DNA of 64,000 bases from Brevinema_A sp051647535 (GCA_051647535.1 JBOFEA010000018.1:62001-126000), one strand, 5' to 3'. Positions 50,767 to 59,419 are shown, counted from the first letter of the stretch. Notes: generated by a model from the sequence alone, not told the origin. Numbers and translations: made by a program.

Positions 50767-51689
50767 AATATTCCTCCTATCATTAAATTAATTATATTGT
50801 ATACGGCGAGTATGAGGTATTCATGTATGAATATAATACATGGAAAACTCAATACAACCGCTGTAATAGATCCTAGTAGATTTATTCCTTTGAATATCAG
50901 GACATTTTGGTATCTTAAACTGATTCCGCCAATAAATAATATCAGTAATATATCTATAAGATATTGGGCTGTTCGGAATAGTAAAGGTAGTTTTGCTTCG
51001 GAAAGGACATTAATATTTAATAATACAGGAATAGTTTGAAATTTGGGATTGTTCCATGAATGATATAGAATTTTCATGTCAAAGGGTAGAGGAAATGTTT
51101 CTATGCCTTTATTTTCTGATATATTTGTAAATTTGCCGTTTTTTTCCTGCCATTTTGAATAGTTATATAATGCTAATGTATTGTTTTCTATTTTTCCAAT
51201 AGGAGCATAGTAAGTGTAGATTTGTTGATTACTGTCTGAGGATGAAATAACCACATTACTTATAATATATGATAAGGGATTAAGTTGAGCTGTGATTCCA
51301 AATGCAAAATCTTGTTCGGAGGTAGTTGTAATGATTCCTTTTTTATTTGGCATGGAGAGAATACAAGATAATTCTTTCATCACTGCATGCATTGGAGCGT
51401 CAAGAGAAACAGCAGTTGCAGAAGGAGTATTTTGTTGTCCTATAAGAAACATACTTTCTCTAATTCCGAAGTTCATAATACAAATTAATAACAAATAAAT
51501 ATAACCGAAAAGTGTCGGTATAAAATAGAAAGAATTAATCTTTGATGCACTTATGACAAAGAAACATGTTGCGGCAATTAAAATAAACATTTCTGAAATC
51601 CAAATTGCTGTATTATGAGGACGGATTATTAATATACCGGCAGTTAACATCAAAACGGTTAGAAGAAAAGCATAGATAATTTTCTTCAT
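50763..51689 (-). CDS. Six-helix membrane protein with central soluble domain
   Basis: A 308-residue protein. Three hydrophobic segments at the N-terminus (about 4-24, 31-49, 57-76), a soluble middle of about 140 residues (about 80-225), and three segments at the C-terminus (about 233-305). This 3-plus-3 layout around a central domain is the layout of LptF and LptG, but there is no clear sequence match. It overlaps the preceding repeat-containing gene by four bases (ATGA) and phosphoglucomutase by four (GTGA). I do not recognise a family and give no symbol. Confidence 0.5.
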   Translation of the reverse strand: MKKIIYAFLLTVLMLTAGILIIRPHNTAIWISEMFILIAATCFFVISASKINSFYFIPTLFGYIYLLLICIMNFGIRESMFLIGQQNTPSATAVSLDAPMHAVMKELSCILSMPNKKGIITTTSEQDFAFGITAQLNPLSYIISNVVISSSDSNQQIYTYYAPIGKIENNTLALYNYSKWQEKNGKFTNISENKGIETFPLPFDMKILYHSWNNPKFQTIPVLLNINVLSEAKLPLLFRTAQYLIDILLILFIGGISLRYQNVLIFKGINLLGSITAVVLSFPCIIFIHEYLILAVYNIINLMIGGIL

Positions 51690-53185
51690 AAATGAGTCCT
51701 GTTGATTTTTTTCTGAGATTTAATAAGTGATAGTAGTATACACAATGTTGAAAGTATAATTAACACGACAGGAGGTATTGCTGATGGAGGGATTTGGGGA
51801 GTATACTTAAGCAAAGATTCCAAATAAACAATAATTTTGGTGCTGAATACCGAACCGTATATTACAGCTAACAGAGTAAGAGCCAAACTGCTGAAGACAT
51901 TGTTTTCCAATGAGATAAGTATACCCATCAATATTCCGCTCATTACAATACACCAAATGGTTAATATGGAGTTTAAGGTAGTAACGGGTATTCCAAATAT
52001 TTTTTTATTGTTAGAGTTATTTTTTTTGCTTTGAACGGGAATGTTTGCCTTCGAAGCTGTGTTTGCTTTTGTGGCGGTTTTGTTCTTCGAAGCTGTGTTT
52101 GCTTTTGCAGTGGTTTTGTTCTTCGAAGCTGTGTTTGCTTTTGCAGTGGTTTTGTTCTTCGAAGCTGTGTTTGCTTTTGCGGTGGTTTTGTTCTTCGAAG
52201 CTGTGTTTGCTTTTGCGGTGGTTTTGTTCTTCGAAGCTGTGTTTGCTTTTGTGGTGGTTTTGTTCTTCGAAGCTGTGTTTGCTTTTGCGGTGGTTTTATT
52301 CTTCGAGGCTGTGTTTGCTTTTGTGGTGGTTTTGTTCTTCGAAGCTGTGTTTGCTTTTGTGGTGGTTTTGTTCTTCGAAGCTGTGTTTGCTTTTGTGGTG
52401 GTTTTGTTAAATTCGATCGGAAAAGGTGATTTTATTGATATAGGCTTTGGTTTTATCGATGTTAATGACATCATCGAGTTTTCAATTGGTTCGACAAACG
52501 AATATTTTTTGTGTTTTTTTAAATTTTGATTAAAATCATATACGGTATTAATCCATGTTTGTACTAATTGCTTGCCTATTTTTATTTCCGAAGTGTCCGG
52601 CTGCACAGGTTTTATAAAAATACTTACAGTATTTGATATGGTATTATAGCCTTGGTGGTTAAACTTTTTTCCGTTTGAGAGAAGTAATTTGTCTTTATTT
52701 GTTTGGACTGTCTGGAATATGTAGTTACCACTGTCTATCCATATTGCTTTGGTAGAAGGTTGGGCAAATAATTTATGATGAGTGTTTAATTTGTCTGTGT
52801 GTTGAATCAAAAGCCCTTGCTTGGTTGCAACATAAGATTTGGAAGGTAATATCGGTTGTGCGGATGTTTTTAAAATATCGTGTTTTTGTAGAGAAAGATT
52901 CTGTATGGATGCGTAGATAAGAATAGTTGTAAAAATGCTTGTAATAAAAACAACGTATATATGCTTGTGTTTTTTGAGTGAATACCCTATGCCGGTAAAA
53001 ATCATTTGTGTACACCATAAAAACCAAGGCGCACTCTGCAACAATATAGAGTAAGAAATAGATTCAACTGTTTTTAAGGGATATTGGTATGCTGTCAATA
53101 AGAGAGGGATAAATCCAAGAAATACCGCAAATAAGGTAAATCTTTTTAAAAGAGAAAAGCTGTATTTGATAATAATAGAAAACAT
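51686..53185 (-). CDS. Membrane protein with ten 12-residue repeats in central domain
   Basis: A 499-residue protein. N-terminal hydrophobic segments (about 12-33, 44-66, 75-93), a central soluble region (about 95-400), then C-terminal segments (about 403-490). The topology resembles the neighbouring gene and LptF/LptG. Within the soluble part, ten near-identical copies of NKTTxKANTASK (basic, Thr/Ala/Asn-rich, no hydrophobics) form a highly charged linker about 120 residues long. If the middle faces the periplasm, this would be a long flexible spacer. SD AAGGAAAA precedes ATG 53185. It is the first gene of the operon running into phosphoglucomutase. Function unknown. Confidence 0.5.
   Translation of the reverse strand: MFSIIIKYSFSLLKRFTLFAVFLGFIPLLLTAYQYPLKTVESISYSILLQSAPWFLWCTQMIFTGIGYSLKKHKHIYVVFITSIFTTILIYASIQNLSLQKHDILKTSAQPILPSKSYVATKQGLLIQHTDKLNTHHKLFAQPSTKAIWIDSGNYIFQTVQTNKDKLLLSNGKKFNHQGYNTISNTVSIFIKPVQPDTSEIKIGKQLVQTWINTVYDFNQNLKKHKKYSFVEPIENSMMSLTSIKPKPISIKSPFPIEFNKTTTKANTASKNKTTTKANTASKNKTTTKANTASKNKTTAKANTASKNKTTTKANTASKNKTTAKANTASKNKTTAKANTASKNKTTAKANTASKNKTTAKANTASKNKTATKANTASKANIPVQSKKNNSNNKKIFGIPVTTLNSILTIWCIVMSGILMGILISLENNVFSSLALTLLAVIYGSVFSTKIIVYLESLLKYTPQIPPSAIPPVVLIILSTLCILLSLIKSQKKINRTHL
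52050..52409 (-). repeat. Ten copies of a 36-bp in-frame tandem repeat
   Basis: Units start at 52050 and every 36 bases (52086, 52122, 52158, 52194, 52230, 52266, 52302, 52338, 52374). Differences are limited to a few positions: the GTG/GCA/GCG codon region, a cytosine variant in the first unit, and the ATT/GAG variants around the eighth. The near identity implies recent expansion and probable copy-number variation between strains. Confidence 0.95.
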
Positions 53186-53332
53186 GTTTTTCCTTTATTG
53201 ATAATATGTTGTTATTTAATAAAACATTTCTATATAATTTTAACAATTTTTTATTAATATTGCAATCCTATATTTCATTATTATATCTGAATTTTGTCTT
53301 ATCATCATAATCATTGGTAAATGAAACAAAGA

Positions 53333-53361
53333 TTGAGCTTTTAAAAAAAATCATATATAAT
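53333..53361 (+). promoter_or_regulatory. Promoter of the MBL-fold gene
   Basis: TTGAGC (53333-53338), a 17-base spacer, and consensus TATAAT (53356-53361), with a predicted start near 53368 and a 31-base leader. Confidence 0.6.
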
Positions 53362-53398
53362 ATTTTGATTGCAATACTATAATTTTAAGGATGTGTAA

Positions 53399-54160
53399 AT
53401 GCAGTGTTCTTCATTGATCAGCGGTAGTAAAGCTAATGTATTTTATCTTGAAAATCAAGATGATGCGTTATTGGTGGATGCCGGATTATCTTTACCTAAG
53501 CTTGAAAGTACTTTGAGCCAATTAAATATTAATAGACAAAAAATAAAAGGAATTCTTCTTACTCATGAGCATGAAGACCATATCCGACATTTAAAGAGAG
53601 TGGCTTCTGCGTTTCATCTGCCTGTGTATCTTACTGAAGCTTCTTACAAAAAATCAGGAATTTCTCTAAGAGATTTTCGTATTATCAAACCTGAAGATGA
53701 AATGATATTCGGATCAATTCAAGTGAAATCGTTTCAAGTGCTTCATGATGCCGAACTTTGTTTGGGTTTTGTGTTTTATGCGGGGGGAAAGACCTTATTT
53801 TATGCTTCCGATATTGGGTCGTTTGACGATAAAATTCTTGCTAAAGCTGAAAATGCGGATTTTATCGGTATTGAGGCAAATTATGAACCTTCTATGCTTG
53901 CTCGATGTCGGTACCCTCAACATTTGAAAGATAGAATTTCCAAAGGATCCGGTCACTTATCTAACGTTCAAGCTGCTAAATTTGTTCGATATGCTGCTAC
54001 CAAGAATACAAAAAATGTTATGTTTTTACATATTAGTGAGAACAGTAATTGTGTTTCCTATGTTGAAAAAATTATAGATCAGGATTTGACGCATGCTGTT
54101 CCACGTCCTGCTTATATTATTACAAACAGACATTCATTTACACCAATGATTTCTGTTTAA
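53399..54160 (+). CDS. MBL-fold hydrolase, YycJ/WalJ-like
   Basis: A 253-residue metallo-beta-lactamase-fold protein. The metal-binding HxHxDH is LLTHEHEDHIRHL, with further ligands in LHDAELCLGF (His), YASDIGSFDD (Asp) and KGSGHLSNVQA (His); MFLHISENSNC completes the pattern. The opening SLISGSKANVFYLE (SSGSxGN-like) is typical of YycJ-type proteins, implicated in DNA metabolism with 5' exonuclease activity. The SD is AAGGA before ATG 53399. It is followed by queH 13 bases downstream in the same operon. Confidence 0.82.
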   Translation: MQCSSLISGSKANVFYLENQDDALLVDAGLSLPKLESTLSQLNINRQKIKGILLTHEHEDHIRHLKRVASAFHLPVYLTEASYKKSGISLRDFRIIKPEDEMIFGSIQVKSFQVLHDAELCLGFVFYAGGKTLFYASDIGSFDDKILAKAENADFIGIEANYEPSMLARCRYPQHLKDRISKGSGHLSNVQAAKFVRYAATKNTKNVMFLHISENSNCVSYVEKIIDQDLTHAVPRPAYIITNRHSFTPMISV

Positions 54161-54173
54161 AAGAGGTATTAGA

Positions 54174-54770
54174 ATGAAAAAATTGCTTCTTCAAACGTGC
54201 TGTGCACCGTGTGTGACTACTTGTGTGGAAGTTCTGCGTGGAAATTTGGAATGGAAAAATGTGTTGGAATATGAACCTAATATTGATGAGATAGTGATTT
54301 ATTTTTATAATCCCAATATTCATCCTGAAGACGAATACCATAAACGTGCTTTGGAAGCCAAACGTTATGCAGATATTGCCGGATGCAGATTTATTGAAGG
54401 AACGTACGAAACAGAAATTTGGTACGATAGAATTAAAGGTCTAGAAAACCAACCCGAAAAAGGTCATCGTTGTACCACATGCTATGGTATGAGGTTGCAG
54501 AAAACTTTTGACTATGCTGTTGAACATGGATTTGATGCAGTAGCGAGTACACTTACTTTGAGTCCTCATAAAGATGAAAAACGTGTTAATGCTATTGGTA
54601 AAGTATTTGCAGAAAAAACAGGAATAGAATATCTTGTTTCTAATTTCAAAAAAAATAACGGGTTTAAAATTTCAAAAGAATTAAGTCGAGAACATTGTGT
54701 TTACTGCCAAAATTACTGTGGTTGTGAATTTTCTTTAGCAGAAAAACTGAGCCGAAGCTGTCCTTCTTAG
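54174..54770 (+). CDS. queH: Epoxyqueuosine reductase QueH
   Basis: A 198-residue QueH, the cobalamin-independent enzyme that reduces epoxyqueuosine to queuosine at tRNA position 34. Cys-rich motifs that bind the Fe-S cluster and iron are intact: LLQTCCAPCVTTCVEVL at the start, IYFYNPNIHPEDEYHKR, RCTTCYGMRL, and YCQNYCGCEFS near the C-terminus. SD GAGG precedes ATG 54174. Other queuosine genes are not in the window, so Q could be made or salvaged elsewhere. The stop overlaps the convergent DUF368 gene by four bases. Confidence 0.92.
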   Translation: MKKLLLQTCCAPCVTTCVEVLRGNLEWKNVLEYEPNIDEIVIYFYNPNIHPEDEYHKRALEAKRYADIAGCRFIEGTYETEIWYDRIKGLENQPEKGHRCTTCYGMRLQKTFDYAVEHGFDAVASTLTLSPHKDEKRVNAIGKVFAEKTGIEYLVSNFKKNNGFKISKELSREHCVYCQNYCGCEFSLAEKLSRSCPS

Positions 54771-55672
54771 GATTGGGAATTAAATTTAGCACTTTGGAGT
54801 GCCAATAATATTCCCAATCCTATAGTTCCTGCTGCACAAATCCAAGTATATGTTGATGCACCTGCTTCAACCATATAAAAAGTTAATTGAATACAAGATG
54901 CTGATACTAATCCTAAAATAAAATAAAATACATCACCGGATCTTTTTTCTAATAATTTAGTCATCATCAAACCAGCTGAAATAATTCCTATTACGACACC
55001 CATTCCTATTAATCCGATCGGAATAATAGAACGTTCGCTGATATAGTTAAGAATAGGTCCGTATTCTCCTAATGCAACTAAGAGAGCTGATCCTGAAATT
55101 CCAGGGATTACCATTGTAAATGCTGTAATAATACCTACGGAAAATAACCAAATACTTCTTGATACGGATAATGATGTAATTTTAAAAATTCCGAAATCTT
55201 TGATAAGTGTTTCTATGTTATTAAGGGTGGTTGTTTGAGCGGGCTTTAAAAGAAGTAGTCCAAACAACAAAGAAATACCGGCTATTGTCAATAGTATTCG
55301 TATGAATGAAATTTTTGTATCTTTTTGTATTTTGAACAGTGTGTAGAGCGAACCGATAATTAATCCAAGAAAAAACCCGAATGTAGGAACGTATGAAAAC
55401 GGTAAAGGTGAATTTTCAGGAAGATTGATTCCCAGTAAAACAGTAATTAGTTTTGCAAATAAGAGTAATCCCAAAACCGCTCCGATACCTATTTGAATCA
55501 GAAAGACAAAATATTCTTTTCGTTTTTCCGGTTTGATTAAAAAATACCCGACAGCTTCTGTCAGTTTGGAATATATTCCCAAAATAAATGCTACTGTTCC
55601 GCCTGATAATCCGGGGATAATATTTGCTACTCCGATCATCATTCCTTTAAAAATTAGAGAAAAATCTTTCAT
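54767..55672 (-). CDS. DUF368 family membrane protein
   Basis: A 301-residue polytopic protein with eight or so hydrophobic segments. The family signature GMMIGVANIIPGLSGGTVAFILGIYSKLTEA appears at the N-terminus (in pieces: GVANIIPGLSGGTVAF, LGIYSKLTEA) and a matching second copy near residue 190 (AFTMVIPGISGSALLVALGEYGPIL), indicating an internal duplication with inverted halves. DUF368 proteins are related to the flippases that recycle undecaprenyl phosphate (PopT-type), a role I mention as established for that family but not shown here. SD AAGGAA precedes ATG 55672. Confidence 0.85.
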   Translation of the reverse strand: MKDFSLIFKGMMIGVANIIPGLSGGTVAFILGIYSKLTEAVGYFLIKPEKRKEYFVFLIQIGIGAVLGLLLFAKLITVLLGINLPENSPLPFSYVPTFGFFLGLIIGSLYTLFKIQKDTKISFIRILLTIAGISLLFGLLLLKPAQTTTLNNIETLIKDFGIFKITSLSVSRSIWLFSVGIITAFTMVIPGISGSALLVALGEYGPILNYISERSIIPIGLIGMGVVIGIISAGLMMTKLLEKRSGDVFYFILGLVSASCIQLTFYMVEAGASTYTWICAAGTIGLGILLALQSAKFNSQS

Positions 55673-55692
55673 ATATATTCCTTTTTGTTTAA

Positions 55693-56685
55693 TTATACTA
55701 TCGGTTCTGTTGAGAGTATAAAATTTTTGTCTATTGCGTCATAAACATCCTGCAATGTAATACATTGAGAAAGAGTTGTACGGAGTTTTGAAGCTCCTTC
55801 AAATCCTGTTATTAAACTCATTAATGCTCCTCGTAAGGGAACGATGGTTTCAAATTCGGTTATTTCAAACCATAAATTTGCATATTCTATGATGAGGTTG
55901 ACCAATTCTTGAGCGGAGGGCGTATGGTAAGTTCCGCTTGAACAATATTCTTCAACTTGACGGAACAAATAGGGTTTTGCAATAGCTCCTCGTCCCAGCA
56001 TAATTCCATCAACATTATATTCTTGAAAAACATGTAGGGCGTCTTCCGGAGTTTTAATATCGCCGTTTGCAATAATAATTTTATCTGTTAATGCACGTGC
56101 ACGCTTGAAGTAACTCCAATCAGCTGTTCCGCTAAGAAATTTATCTTTTGTAAGACGACAGTGCAACATAATGACATCCACATCAGATTGATGCAATTCA
56201 GTAATGATATTATCCAAATTATCATAATCAAATCCAGCTCTGATTTTAGCTTCTACAGATACACCACTATCTTTTACCGCATTGATAATATTTTTTATTT
56301 TTTCGGGTTCTTGAAGCAGTTTGGAACCGGCTCCGTTTTTCATTACTTTCGGAGCCGGACATCCGAAATTAATATTAATTGATTTAACTCCAAAAATTTT
56401 TTGGATAATTTTTGATGCTTTGTAAAAATCTTGTGGTGAGTCTTTGCCGAAAAGCTGGATAGATGTATGTTCCGGATCATCCGATATATCAGCGTAGCGG
56501 AGAGTTTTGGGAGAATCTCTTAAAATGCCTTCGACGCTTACCATTTCTGTCACAGTATAACCTGCTCCAAATTTTCTGTTTATCATACGCATAGGCTTAT
56601 GACTGTATCCTGCAAGCGGAGCAAGTATCAAATTGTTTTTTGTGGTGACTTGTCCAAAGTGGAGAGGTTTAATATAAGACATCAT
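55693..56685 (-). CDS. dusB: tRNA-dihydrouridine synthase (DusB-like)
   Basis: A 330-residue flavoenzyme that reduces uridines in tRNA D-loops. It has NLILAPLAGYSHKPMRMINRKF, the IQLFGKDSPQDFYKA segment, the catalytic-Cys motif NINFGCPAPKVMKNGAG, VEAKIRAGFDYDN, LHCRLTKDKFLSG, IIANGDIKTPEDAL and IMLGRGAIAKPYLF. The subfamily (DusB rather than DusA or DusC) is suggested by the overall layout. The start ATG 56685 overlaps the stop of the PseG fusion gene by one base (TAATG), so translation is coupled. Confidence 0.9.
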   Translation of the reverse strand: MMSYIKPLHFGQVTTKNNLILAPLAGYSHKPMRMINRKFGAGYTVTEMVSVEGILRDSPKTLRYADISDDPEHTSIQLFGKDSPQDFYKASKIIQKIFGVKSININFGCPAPKVMKNGAGSKLLQEPEKIKNIINAVKDSGVSVEAKIRAGFDYDNLDNIITELHQSDVDVIMLHCRLTKDKFLSGTADWSYFKRARALTDKIIIANGDIKTPEDALHVFQEYNVDGIMLGRGAIAKPYLFRQVEEYCSSGTYHTPSAQELVNLIIEYANLWFEITEFETIVPLRGALMSLITGFEGASKLRTTLSQCITLQDVYDAIDKNFILSTEPIV

Positions 56686-58328
56686 TAATCTCTTTTTATA
56701 CAATAAAATTCAAAGAATTCTTCATTTTCTGAATTTGTATATTTTACAACATTAAATACGGATAATCCGACTTGTTCGGCAAGTAAAATACCACCTTTTT
56801 CTGTCGTACGGAAAAATCCGGTTTTGAAAAAGTGATCCGAAACAACTGGTATTCGAAAAACTATCATAGCTCGATGTCCACCAAGCTTGATTATACGGGA
56901 TAAATATTGTGTTGGATGTTCCAATAATTCTAATTTTTTCCAAATGGTGATGACACTATATATTGGATTGGTTTCATAAAGCTTTTCCATTGAATCAAAT
57001 ATTTCAATGTTGTATTTGTCTTCAGAAAGACGCCGAGCAAAATTTGATAATTCAACTCCCTGCACTACGAAACCGTTATGCATTGCTTCTTGAACAAATA
57101 CTCCATGCCCGGAACCAATGTCTAATAATCTGTAGTGTTGGTGAAATTTTGGAGTAGGTAGTATTTTTTTTATTGTTTTAATCCGCCGCAAACTATCTTC
57201 TCTTTCTTCTAGTACAGTTTTTTTATAGCTTTGGTGAACTTCTTCCGGAGTCGAAGACATTAATGTATCCGAATCAATGGGTGAATGAACTGCTTGCAAA
57301 TCGTAATTATAAATACTATTACATGTATTACACATGAATCTGTTTTGTTTGTCTGTTCTAACTAAAGATGTTTTGTCGTATGATGCACATAAAGGACAAA
57401 AGGCAGGTCTTTTCAGAATATCTTCTGTTATATTAAGCCACCAATCTTGGAAATGAAAATTTTCTGGAAGGGAAAGTTTTCCGATACTACATTTAATAAC
57501 AGCATTTCGAATTTGTTTTGCACTTAAAAAGATACTGTTGAAAAGCGTATATATTTCAGTTATAGACGCCAGATTTTTTGCCTGCCAGTGGTAGTGCGGT
57601 ACAGCAATAATATATTTTTTTGCTGCCATAGCTTCCAGCATAGTTAATCCAGGTCCACAGAAGATCAAATCGTGTGATTCTATATAAGAGAAAAGATCAT
57701 CAGTTTTTTCTACAACAGTGACATTACTGTAATTTTCCCATATATTGGAGTTGAGAGATCCTTTTATTACTGTTAATTCATAAGGACTGTCTTTTAGTGC
57801 TTTTACGATTTTTTGAGTTAAATTCTTCGGATCGCTTCCTCCAAAAGAAATAAGAATCTTTTTGATTGAAGTTTCTTTTTGATTGAGGAAATATTTTTCC
57901 GGTATTGGGGTATAATATAATTGAGAGAAATTAGCTTTTTTGTTACGGTATGAAGGCAGCGCCGCAATAAAAATTTCAGACCGCATTCCAAGTTCTGCAT
58001 TATCTAGAGATACTATCGGTATATCTACGTTTTTTAGTATTTTTTTTAATCCGGAAGATACGCTACAACAATCTGTCACAATAAGATCAAATTTATTATC
58101 AATTAATATATGGGTTAATGTTGAAATATTATTGATAGAAACAATACTATTAGGAACATCTGAGAGCAATTTTTCTAATGGTTCGGTATCTTTCAGATCT
58201 GTTATAACCCAAATAAAGGGTTTTGTATAATAAGATGCAATTTGAAGAGTCCGTTTTGCATGTCCAATTCCAAAACGTTTCCCTGCTTGAATAATAAATA
58301 ATACTGATAATTCTTTTTTTTCGTTCAT
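56685..58328 (-). CDS. Fused PseG/SpsG-like glycosyl protein, zinc ribbon and SAM methyltransferase
   Basis: A 547-residue three-part protein. Residues about 1-290 resemble GT-B fold PseG/SpsG-type UDP-sugar hydrolases or transferases: RFGIGHAKRTLQIA, LIVTDCCSVSSG, ILISFGGSDPKNLTQKIVKAL and LIFCGPGLTMLEAMAAKK. Residues about 308-340 form a zinc ribbon (CPLCASYD...CNTCN). Residues about 395-540 form a class I methyltransferase with motif I LLDIGSGHGVFVQEA and VQGVELSNFARRL. Together they suggest modification of a surface or flagellar sugar. The gene is embedded between tsaD (ATGA overlap) and dusB in a housekeeping operon. Substrate unknown. No frameshift is evident: the parts are in one frame. 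Confidence 0.7.
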   Translation of the reverse strand: MNEKKELSVLFIIQAGKRFGIGHAKRTLQIASYYTKPFIWVITDLKDTEPLEKLLSDVPNSIVSINNISTLTHILIDNKFDLIVTDCCSVSSGLKKILKNVDIPIVSLDNAELGMRSEIFIAALPSYRNKKANFSQLYYTPIPEKYFLNQKETSIKKILISFGGSDPKNLTQKIVKALKDSPYELTVIKGSLNSNIWENYSNVTVVEKTDDLFSYIESHDLIFCGPGLTMLEAMAAKKYIIAVPHYHWQAKNLASITEIYTLFNSIFLSAKQIRNAVIKCSIGKLSLPENFHFQDWWLNITEDILKRPAFCPLCASYDKTSLVRTDKQNRFMCNTCNSIYNYDLQAVHSPIDSDTLMSSTPEEVHQSYKKTVLEEREDSLRRIKTIKKILPTPKFHQHYRLLDIGSGHGVFVQEAMHNGFVVQGVELSNFARRLSEDKYNIEIFDSMEKLYETNPIYSVITIWKKLELLEHPTQYLSRIIKLGGHRAMIVFRIPVVSDHFFKTGFFRTTEKGGILLAEQVGLSVFNVVKYTNSENEEFFEFYCIKRD

Positions 58329-59335
58329 GGTTTCTGTCCTTTTTTAATTAACGGTAGTCTTGTATAACTGTTTACAGCTTTGTTTTTATGAAGGTTGTTT
58401 GTTAAATCAATAAAAGCTCTTCCTGCAACCATTGCGGCATTATCTCCGCATAATTCTATAGGAGTATGATATATCTTTAATTTATTTTTTTCTGCAAATA
58501 TATCTAATTCTGCTTGCAATTTTTTATTAGCAGCAACTCCTCCCACAGTTATAATAGTGGAAATCTTTGTATCAGAGACTATTTTTTTTAATTTTTTTAT
58601 TAAGCTTAGTACAGCAGCCTTTTGAAAAGAAGCACAAATATCATTAATAGGATAAGGTTTTGATAAATTTTTTATTTTATAATAAACTGCTGTTTTAAGT
58701 CCGCTGTAACTGAAGTTGTATCTGTCTTTAGGATTATTTGCCAAATCAGAAGGTAAATCCCAAAAATCTTCGCTACCTAATAATGCATTTTTTTCAATTA
58801 TAGGACCTCCGGGATAACCGAGATCAAGCATTTTTGCAACTTTATCAAAGGCTTCTCCGACAGCATCGTCTAAAGTTGTTCCCATAATTTCTTTGTTGGT
58901 GTGTGAATTTACTTTTATTAATAAGGTATGTCCACCCGAGCAGACTAATGCTATATGAGGAAACGGTATTTGATGTTTAAGGTGCGGGGCATATAAATGT
59001 GCATCAATATGATCGACCGGAATAAAGGGCTTATTAAGAGCATATGCAAGGGTTCTTGCTGTAGTACTTCCTATTAAAAGAGATCCTATTAACCCAGGAC
59101 CTGTTGTTGCGGCTATGGCATCAATTTCTGATAATGAAATGTGTTCCACTGCTTGTTGAAGGATGGGGAGGATAGTTTTTAAATGATTTCGTGAAGCAAT
59201 TTCCGGTACGACGCCTGAAAAAGGTGCATGAAGCTCTGTTTGTGAAAATACGTAGTTGCTTAAAATTTCTGTACCTTGATTTACAATAGAGACTGCACAT
59301 TCATCACATGAACTTTCTATGCCCAAAATTTTCAT
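58325..59335 (-). CDS. tsaD: tRNA N6-threonylcarbamoyladenosine synthase subunit TsaD
   Basis: A 336-residue ASKHA-fold protein that transfers the threonylcarbamoyl group from TC-AMP to A37 of tRNA. It has MKILGIESSCDECAVSIV at the start, VPEIASRNHLKTI, TTGPGLIGSLLIG, the metal site DHIDAHLYAPH (the family HxxxH), LVCSGGHTLLI, LDDAVGEAFDKVAKML, the GGPIIE loop, and GGVAANKKLQAEL and CGDNAAMVAG at the C-terminus. Length is normal. The promoter 59368-59396 is just upstream and overlaps a long hairpin. Its partner TsaC/Sua5 is at 18664-19611. Confidence 0.96.
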   Translation of the reverse strand: MKILGIESSCDECAVSIVNQGTEILSNYVFSQTELHAPFSGVVPEIASRNHLKTILPILQQAVEHISLSEIDAIAATTGPGLIGSLLIGSTTARTLAYALNKPFIPVDHIDAHLYAPHLKHQIPFPHIALVCSGGHTLLIKVNSHTNKEIMGTTLDDAVGEAFDKVAKMLDLGYPGGPIIEKNALLGSEDFWDLPSDLANNPKDRYNFSYSGLKTAVYYKIKNLSKPYPINDICASFQKAAVLSLIKKLKKIVSDTKISTIITVGGVAANKKLQAELDIFAEKNKLKIYHTPIELCGDNAAMVAGRAFIDLTNNLHKNKAVNSYTRLPLIKKGQKP

Positions 59336-59367
59336 ATTTCCTCAATTTTGTCCTAATTAATAGAATT

Positions 59368-59396
59368 ATTATAGCAACAATTCAATAAAAATTCAA
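59368..59396 (-). promoter_or_regulatory. Promoter of the tsaD operon
   Basis: On the minus strand TTGAAT (59391-59396), a 17-base spacer (59374-59390), and consensus TATAAT (59368-59373). The predicted start is near 59361, and ATG is at 59335. The -35 region lies inside the terminator-like inverted repeat 59378-59414. Confidence 0.6.
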
Positions 59397-59414
59397 GAAA
59401 TTTTTATTGAATTG
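59378..59414 (-). terminator. Perfect 16-bp inverted repeat overlapping the tsaD promoter
   Basis: CAATTCAATAAAAATT (59378-59393) pairs with its complement (59399-59414) around a five-base loop, six bases past the stop of the minus-strand gene ending at 59420. It is an AT-rich hairpin without a long U-run, and its left arm contains the -35 box of tsaD. It may both attenuate read-through and influence the promoter. Confidence 0.55.
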
Positions 59415-59419
59415 TCAAC

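Noticed and set aside
52031..52529. Three overlapping plus-strand ORFs (132, 162 and 121 residues) across the 36-bp repeat array
   Set aside because: They exist only because the repeat length is a multiple of three and lacks stops on the opposite strand. The products are repetitive Cys/Phe/Leu strings with no SD, and the minus-strand gene explains the sequence.
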